Source of the DNA: a virus
IMG/VR virus record: IMGVR_UViG_3300021420_000116
Coordinates: 1 to 24,523 of that record
Reading direction: 5' to 3' (one strand)
DNA length: 24,523 bases
The notes beneath the pieces are model-generated. The model was not told where the DNA came from, searched no databases, and saw nothing but the letters and a program-made list of their open reading frames with translations. Position numbers and translations under genes: made by a program. This document shows positions 21,861 through 24,523 of the stretch, piece by piece; within the stretch, counting starts at the first letter, position 1; each line of letters begins with the position of its first letter.

Positions 21861-22635
21861 GGTAGATGTCGGCATTGATTTGGTCGGCGGCTATCGACAA
21901 CGCCGCACAAACTCCCACCTGTTCGGCAACGTACTGGAACATTCTATTATCACGAGGTAAGCATACCCCGGCGTAGGGCCAACCTGGAGTGAGATAATGA
22001 GGATTAATTCTAGGGTCAGTTCCAACTGCGTCCATTATTTTATTCGAATCGGCTCCTAGTTTTCGGGCCACGAGGTGTAACTGATTGGCGAGAGAAATCT
22101 TCATCGTGAGCGCACAATTTAGAGTAATTTTCGCCAACTCCGCCTCTAGGAGAGACATCCGTTTAACGGGAGCGTCGGATATTCCACGAAAGATCGCTTC
22201 GGCCCGGTCTCCGGCCTCTTTCCGGTGCTCCCCAATCAGCACAAACGACGGCGCTCGAAGGTCCGCGTCCACAAACTCCAAGCGAATAAACTCCGGCTTG
22301 TACACGACGTTATCGCCGACAATCGCCCGAAACCGGTCGCAACTTCCAGGGGTCGTCGTACTCGTGATGATGTACAGGTAGTCGGCAGGCGCTACGTCAT
22401 GGAACTTTGTTAGGGCCTCGATTAGATGGTCGTTCGAGAAGGAACCATCCTCATTTGAAGGCGTTTGGACGATGAAGATGCAGGCATCGGAACCATTCAC
22501 CGCGTCCCCGATAGATGCCTCCGACCTCTTCCAGTCCCGGTCGTAGCCGATGGTTCGATAGCCCTTTTCCCGAAATAGGTTCAGGATGGGTAGTCCGACT
22601 TTGCCGAGACCACAAACCGAGATTCGTTCACTCAC
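21847..22635 (-). CDS. Nucleotide-sugar dehydrogenase, short form
   Basis: 262 aa from a GTG at 22635 overlapping the stop of a small gene (GTGA). NAD-binding VCGLGKVGLP (G9-x-G11-x-x-G14), TSTTTPGS and KPEFIRL are seen, then the central helix AELAKITLNCALTMKISLAN and the active-site segment AGVCLPRD (C225), as in UDP-glucose and related dehydrogenases. The usual C-terminal nucleotide-sugar domain of about 130-170 residues is missing. It may be truncated, partner with another protein, or use a different substrate. GC falls toward the HNH gene at its 3' end. Confidence 0.85.
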   Translation of the reverse strand: MSERISVCGLGKVGLPILNLFREKGYRTIGYDRDWKRSEASIGDAVNGSDACIFIVQTPSNEDGSFSNDHLIEALTKFHDVAPADYLYIITSTTTPGSCDRFRAIVGDNVVYKPEFIRLEFVDADLRAPSFVLIGEHRKEAGDRAEAIFRGISDAPVKRMSLLEAELAKITLNCALTMKISLANQLHLVARKLGADSNKIMDAVGTDPRINPHYLTPGWPYAGVCLPRDNRMFQYVAEQVGVCAALSIAADQINADIYHEQN

Positions 22636-22730
22636 TTCTGCTTGGCTCCACAGAGGACGCAACGCCGGAGTTTCGGATCGAACCGATGTTTCCTCCGGCG
22701 TTTGCCATCGACAATGCACCATCTTCGCAA
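22632..22730 (-). CDS. Small zinc-binding basic peptide (32 aa)
   Basis: A frame from TTG at 22730 to a TGA that overlaps the dehydrogenase GTG (GTGA), the join typical of this operon. The peptide has a basic core (KRRRKHRFDPKLRR) and WC, CVLC and a final CGAKQK, a likely zinc site with Cys and His. No ribosome-binding site is clear. The gapless fit between neighbours and its composition make it plausible. Confidence 0.45.
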   Translation of the reverse strand: MRRWCIVDGKRRRKHRFDPKLRRCVLCGAKQK

Positions 22731-22751
22731 GATGGACCGAGTATAAACCTG

Positions 22752-23498
22752 TTACACCGTTCTCCGACCTTCGAATTTCGGTTCATCCCACACATCGAGA
22801 TAGAGGCCGATGCTCCCATAATTCATAGCGAGGAACGGATCAGGAGGATTCGGCTTGTAGCTCGTCGGCACATTATGGGTTTCCTCTCCGAGCCATTCGA
22901 CCACGAAGTTCGCTTCCGGGAGCCGGATCTTAATTTGCATGGCGCGTTCCAGAACGAATTCCGGAATTGCGTGTCGATAGCCCTCGATAGGAGTGGTGTA
23001 CCAGTTGCCGGTGATGGTGAAACAGTTCTTGTGCCGAGCGACCATGCACACCACCCAAGCGGCCATCAGGGACAGAAGCCAAATTCCACAACCGGCAAAG
23101 AACATTGGATGCTTCAGCGGCGGCTTGTCTTCAATCCCGGCCAGAATCGCGCCGGTAAGAACCGCAGAAACGATAATCCCGACTCCGATCACTCCCACTA
23201 CGGTTTGTCCATCCCAAAAATCAATCCTATGGGCAGAGTGCATGTAACGGACGAAGCGGCTCGATCCTTTGGCCTCGATCTTTTGCTTCTGGTATTTCTT
23301 GTAGGCATCGACCGACCTTCGGTCCAAAGGCTCAATGCCCAACTCTTCGAGCGCGATGGCTACGGTCCGTTCCTCGTCGGTAAGGACGGTTGGCTTGTAA
23401 TTGAGTTTCACTGCTGCTGCTGCCAGTACGTCTCGCTTCAGAATAGCTGGTTCGGGTCTTGGTTTGAACTTCATGCGTACAAGTTCTGTGGTTTGCAT
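22752..23498 (-). CDS. Membrane protein with two transmembrane helices
   Basis: 248 aa from the ATG at 23498 (AAAGGAGAACCG upstream; an earlier start at 23525 has none). The N-terminal about 100 residues are charged and cytoplasmic-looking. Two hydrophobic spans follow (VVGVIGVGIIVSAVLTGAI and GIWLLSLMAAWVVCMV), then about 95 soluble C-terminal residues with HAIPEFVLERAMQIKIRLPE. It may be an anchor or scaffold for the surface-modification enzymes encoded downstream, but this is inferred from position only. Confidence 0.7.
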   Translation of the reverse strand: MQTTELVRMKFKPRPEPAILKRDVLAAAAVKLNYKPTVLTDEERTVAIALEELGIEPLDRRSVDAYKKYQKQKIEAKGSSRFVRYMHSAHRIDFWDGQTVVGVIGVGIIVSAVLTGAILAGIEDKPPLKHPMFFAGCGIWLLSLMAAWVVCMVARHKNCFTITGNWYTTPIEGYRHAIPEFVLERAMQIKIRLPEANFVVEWLGEETHNVPTSYKPNPPDPFLAMNYGSIGLYLDVWDEPKFEGRRTV

Positions 23499-23508
23499 CG
23501 GTTCTCCT

Positions 23509-23649
23509 TTATTTAGCTTGGGCATGGCATCGGCACGGACAATTCAGCTTGTAACAATGGAAATGCTTCCCGGTCTTACACGACTCCGACAATCGAATCT
23601 CGGTCCGAATCCTCTGCGTATACACCCGCTCCCGGCGCTTCGGCTTCAT
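23509..23649 (-). CDS. Small Cys/His-rich peptide (46 aa)
   Basis: The frame starts with ATG 2 bases after the preceding stop and ends just before the ribosome-binding site of the membrane-protein gene. It is basic at the N-terminus (MKPKRRERVYTQRIR). It has a tight cluster HFHCYKLNCPCRCH (residues 29-42), spaced like the HHEQCANRDCRCLCH of the gene at 14485. A zinc-binding role is likely. Confidence 0.55.
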   Translation of the reverse strand: MKPKRRERVYTQRIRTEIRLSESCKTGKHFHCYKLNCPCRCHAQAK

Positions 23650-23651
23650 GG

Positions 23652-23828
23652 TCAGTATTTCTCGTCCTTATGCCGGTAACCCGTCCCCTTCTCGTAATGC
23701 CGTAATTCCCTCACGTCCTGACACGACCGGCACATGCACGTCTGCCAGACCGAAGCCGCTTCATGCACCCCGATCTCCTTGTACTCCTTGTGCAAATACC
23801 CCAATCCCTTGTCCGGAGTCTCTATCAC
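23652..23828 (-). CDS. Small Cys-pair protein
   Basis: 58 aa from GTG at 23828, which overlaps the preceding TGA (GTGA) and has GGAGG 6 bases upstream; the frame is open to an ATG at 23849. It contains CMCRSC (near 37-42), a possible zinc site, with a charged C-terminus. No family is recognised. It is the second gene of the leftward operon. Confidence 0.55.
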   Translation of the reverse strand: MIETPDKGLGYLHKEYKEIGVHEAASVWQTCMCRSCQDVRELRHYEKGTGYRHKDEKY

Positions 23829-24169
23829 CTGAATCCTCCACACCGACAATCATCCTGAATGCACGCCGTTCCAAATCCTCGATGCATAGCCTTTCCGTGC
23901 CCACAGTGACTACACTCGATCGAGGCAAGAGGTCCAACGGAAACAGACTTCCGTCTCCGAGGCGTAGAAACTTCTCCACCCCGAGGCAACTCCGATATTC
24001 CATCAACTTCTCCACTTTGCTCCACTCCCGACTTCAAAACCACCGCCTGCCCACTCGCCGTCAAATTACACTGCTCCCGAATCCACTCCGATAAACTCCC
24101 TGACCCTGCCTTTTCTTTCCACTTCTCCGCTTCCTCCACCTCTACCCTCAAACTGATCGTCGTTTTCAT
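23825..24169 (-). CDS. Ribbon-helix-helix (CopG-like) protein with C-terminal zinc ribbon
   Basis: 114 aa. The N-terminal 40 residues are a ribbon-helix-helix: MKTTISLRVEVEEAEKWKEK and GSLSEWIREQC, as in CopG/Arc-type DNA-binding regulators. The C-terminus has CSHCGHGKAMH and CIQDDCRCGGF, a zinc site found in small phage proteins. It is probably a regulator of its own operon: four GTATTAC repeats lie directly upstream. No Shine-Dalgarno site is seen. It is the first gene of the glycosylation operon. Confidence 0.72.
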   Translation of the reverse strand: MKTTISLRVEVEEAEKWKEKAGSGSLSEWIREQCNLTASGQAVVLKSGVEQSGEVDGISELPRGGEVSTPRRRKSVSVGPLASIECSHCGHGKAMHRGFGTACIQDDCRCGGFR

Positions 24170-24170
24170 T

Positions 24171-24215
24171 GTATTACACCGCTCGCGTATTACGTATTAC
24201 ACCGGGCCGTATTAC
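24171..24215. promoter_or_regulatory. Four GTATTAC repeats upstream of the ribbon-helix-helix gene
   Basis: GTATTAC occurs at 24171-24177, 24187-24193, 24194-24200 and 24209-24215. The first and third copies are extended by ACCG. The arrangement is two units of GTATTACACCG, 4-5 bases, GTATTAC. On the minus strand each copy reads GTAATAC, resembling a -10 box. It is a good candidate operator-promoter for autoregulation by the downstream ribbon-helix-helix protein. Confidence 0.6.
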
Positions 24216-24523
24216 ATGTCAAGAAGAAAACGGCTTGGGCATCAGTTTGGCTTATTCTACATGGCAGCCTCGCGGTCGCCAGTTCTCCGGACCGCGTGCG
24301 CAAACCGGGGGGCTTCGACATTCGCGCTAGGGGTCCCCGAGTCCCTTACGTTCTTTTATGCATACCATTACGTTTATGCAGTGTGTTTAGAATGAGATAG
24401 TTACAGACAAAAGCAACATAATATTTATACCCAGACAAAAAGCGTCTGCATAATTAGCGGGGTGTGAGGCGAAGAGTTCCACCAACAATCGTCAAACGTC
24501 TTTCAGTTTCAATGGGTTGCAAT
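24216..24523. other. Gene-free right-end region with hairpins and repeats
   Basis: No gene is supported in these about 310 bases. Visible structures are a 7-bp stem CGCGGTC (24271-24277) with GACCGCG (24290-24296), a small stem CAGAC/GTCTG (24432-24448), a direct repeat TTACGTT...TTTATGCA (24346-24361 and 24368-24380), and AT-rich stretches such as ATAATATTTATAC near 24419-24430. The region could hold a promoter, regulatory sites or part of an origin; none is proved. Confidence 0.4.

Noticed and set aside
22660-22700. T-loop-like GGTTCGATCC as part of a tRNA
   Set aside because: No matching acceptor, D or anticodon stems surround it; the bases fit coding sequence of the small zinc-binding peptide. 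No tRNA was found in the window.
22515-23516. 333-aa plus-strand frame
   Set aside because: It is antisense to the membrane protein and dehydrogenase genes, which have ribosome-binding sites or overlap starts and recognisable domains; it is a shadow.
24490-24523. GTTTCAATGGGTTGCAAT at the right edge as a CRISPR repeat
   Set aside because: It resembles the style of some repeat ends, but only one partial copy is visible and no spacer pattern occurs, so an array cannot be supported.

Overview
The window is a stretch of a tailed double-stranded DNA bacteriophage genome, or possibly a prophage or metagenomic phage contig; no integrase or bacterial housekeeping gene is visible. The basis is a recognisable large terminase, portal, scaffold-like protein, major capsid protein and Ig/Fn3-bearing virion proteins, packed with 1-14 base overlaps between genes. 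The host cannot be named from the sequence.

There are three transcription blocks. (1) Positions 14233 down to 1, minus strand: packaging and head genes in the order zinc-ribbon protein, 188-aa C2H2-like protein, terminase, four small unknowns, a 130-aa protein, portal, HTH protein, small basic peptides, small proteins, scaffold, major capsid protein, 168-aa virion protein, Cys-rich protein, putative head-tail adaptor, and a tail or virion protein cut by the left edge. (2) Positions 14277 to 15286, plus strand: small zinc-binding proteins, then two tiny overlapping membrane peptides. (3) Positions 24169 down to about 15300, minus strand: a ribbon-helix-helix protein behind four GTATTAC repeats, small Cys-rich proteins, a two-helix membrane protein, a short nucleotide-sugar dehydrogenase, a SAM methyltransferase, a radical SAM protein and four glycosyltransferases, ending in a probable intrinsic terminator. 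Block 3 reads as a phage glycosylation or modification cassette. Its target (host surface, virion or nucleic acid) is not shown by the sequence. Two of its glycosyltransferases carry the same C-terminal zinc ribbon.

The most striking feature is a dense infestation by homing-type endonucleases: one LAGLIDADG and six HNH genes (2028-2507, 3046-3537, 4580-5137, 6645-7052, 7474-7851, 18604-19197, 21381-21860). They sit in the seams between phage genes, and two lie antisense to the late operon. The ends of neighbouring phage genes are often markedly poorer in GC than their interiors, as co-conversion during homing could produce. Several of the endonucleases lack a Shine-Dalgarno sequence and have a TAAAAT or TAACAT box 5-7 bases before the start codon, suggesting leaderless expression, whereas most virion genes have clear AGGAG-type sites. 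About 310 bases at the right end contain no gene but hold hairpins and short repeats.
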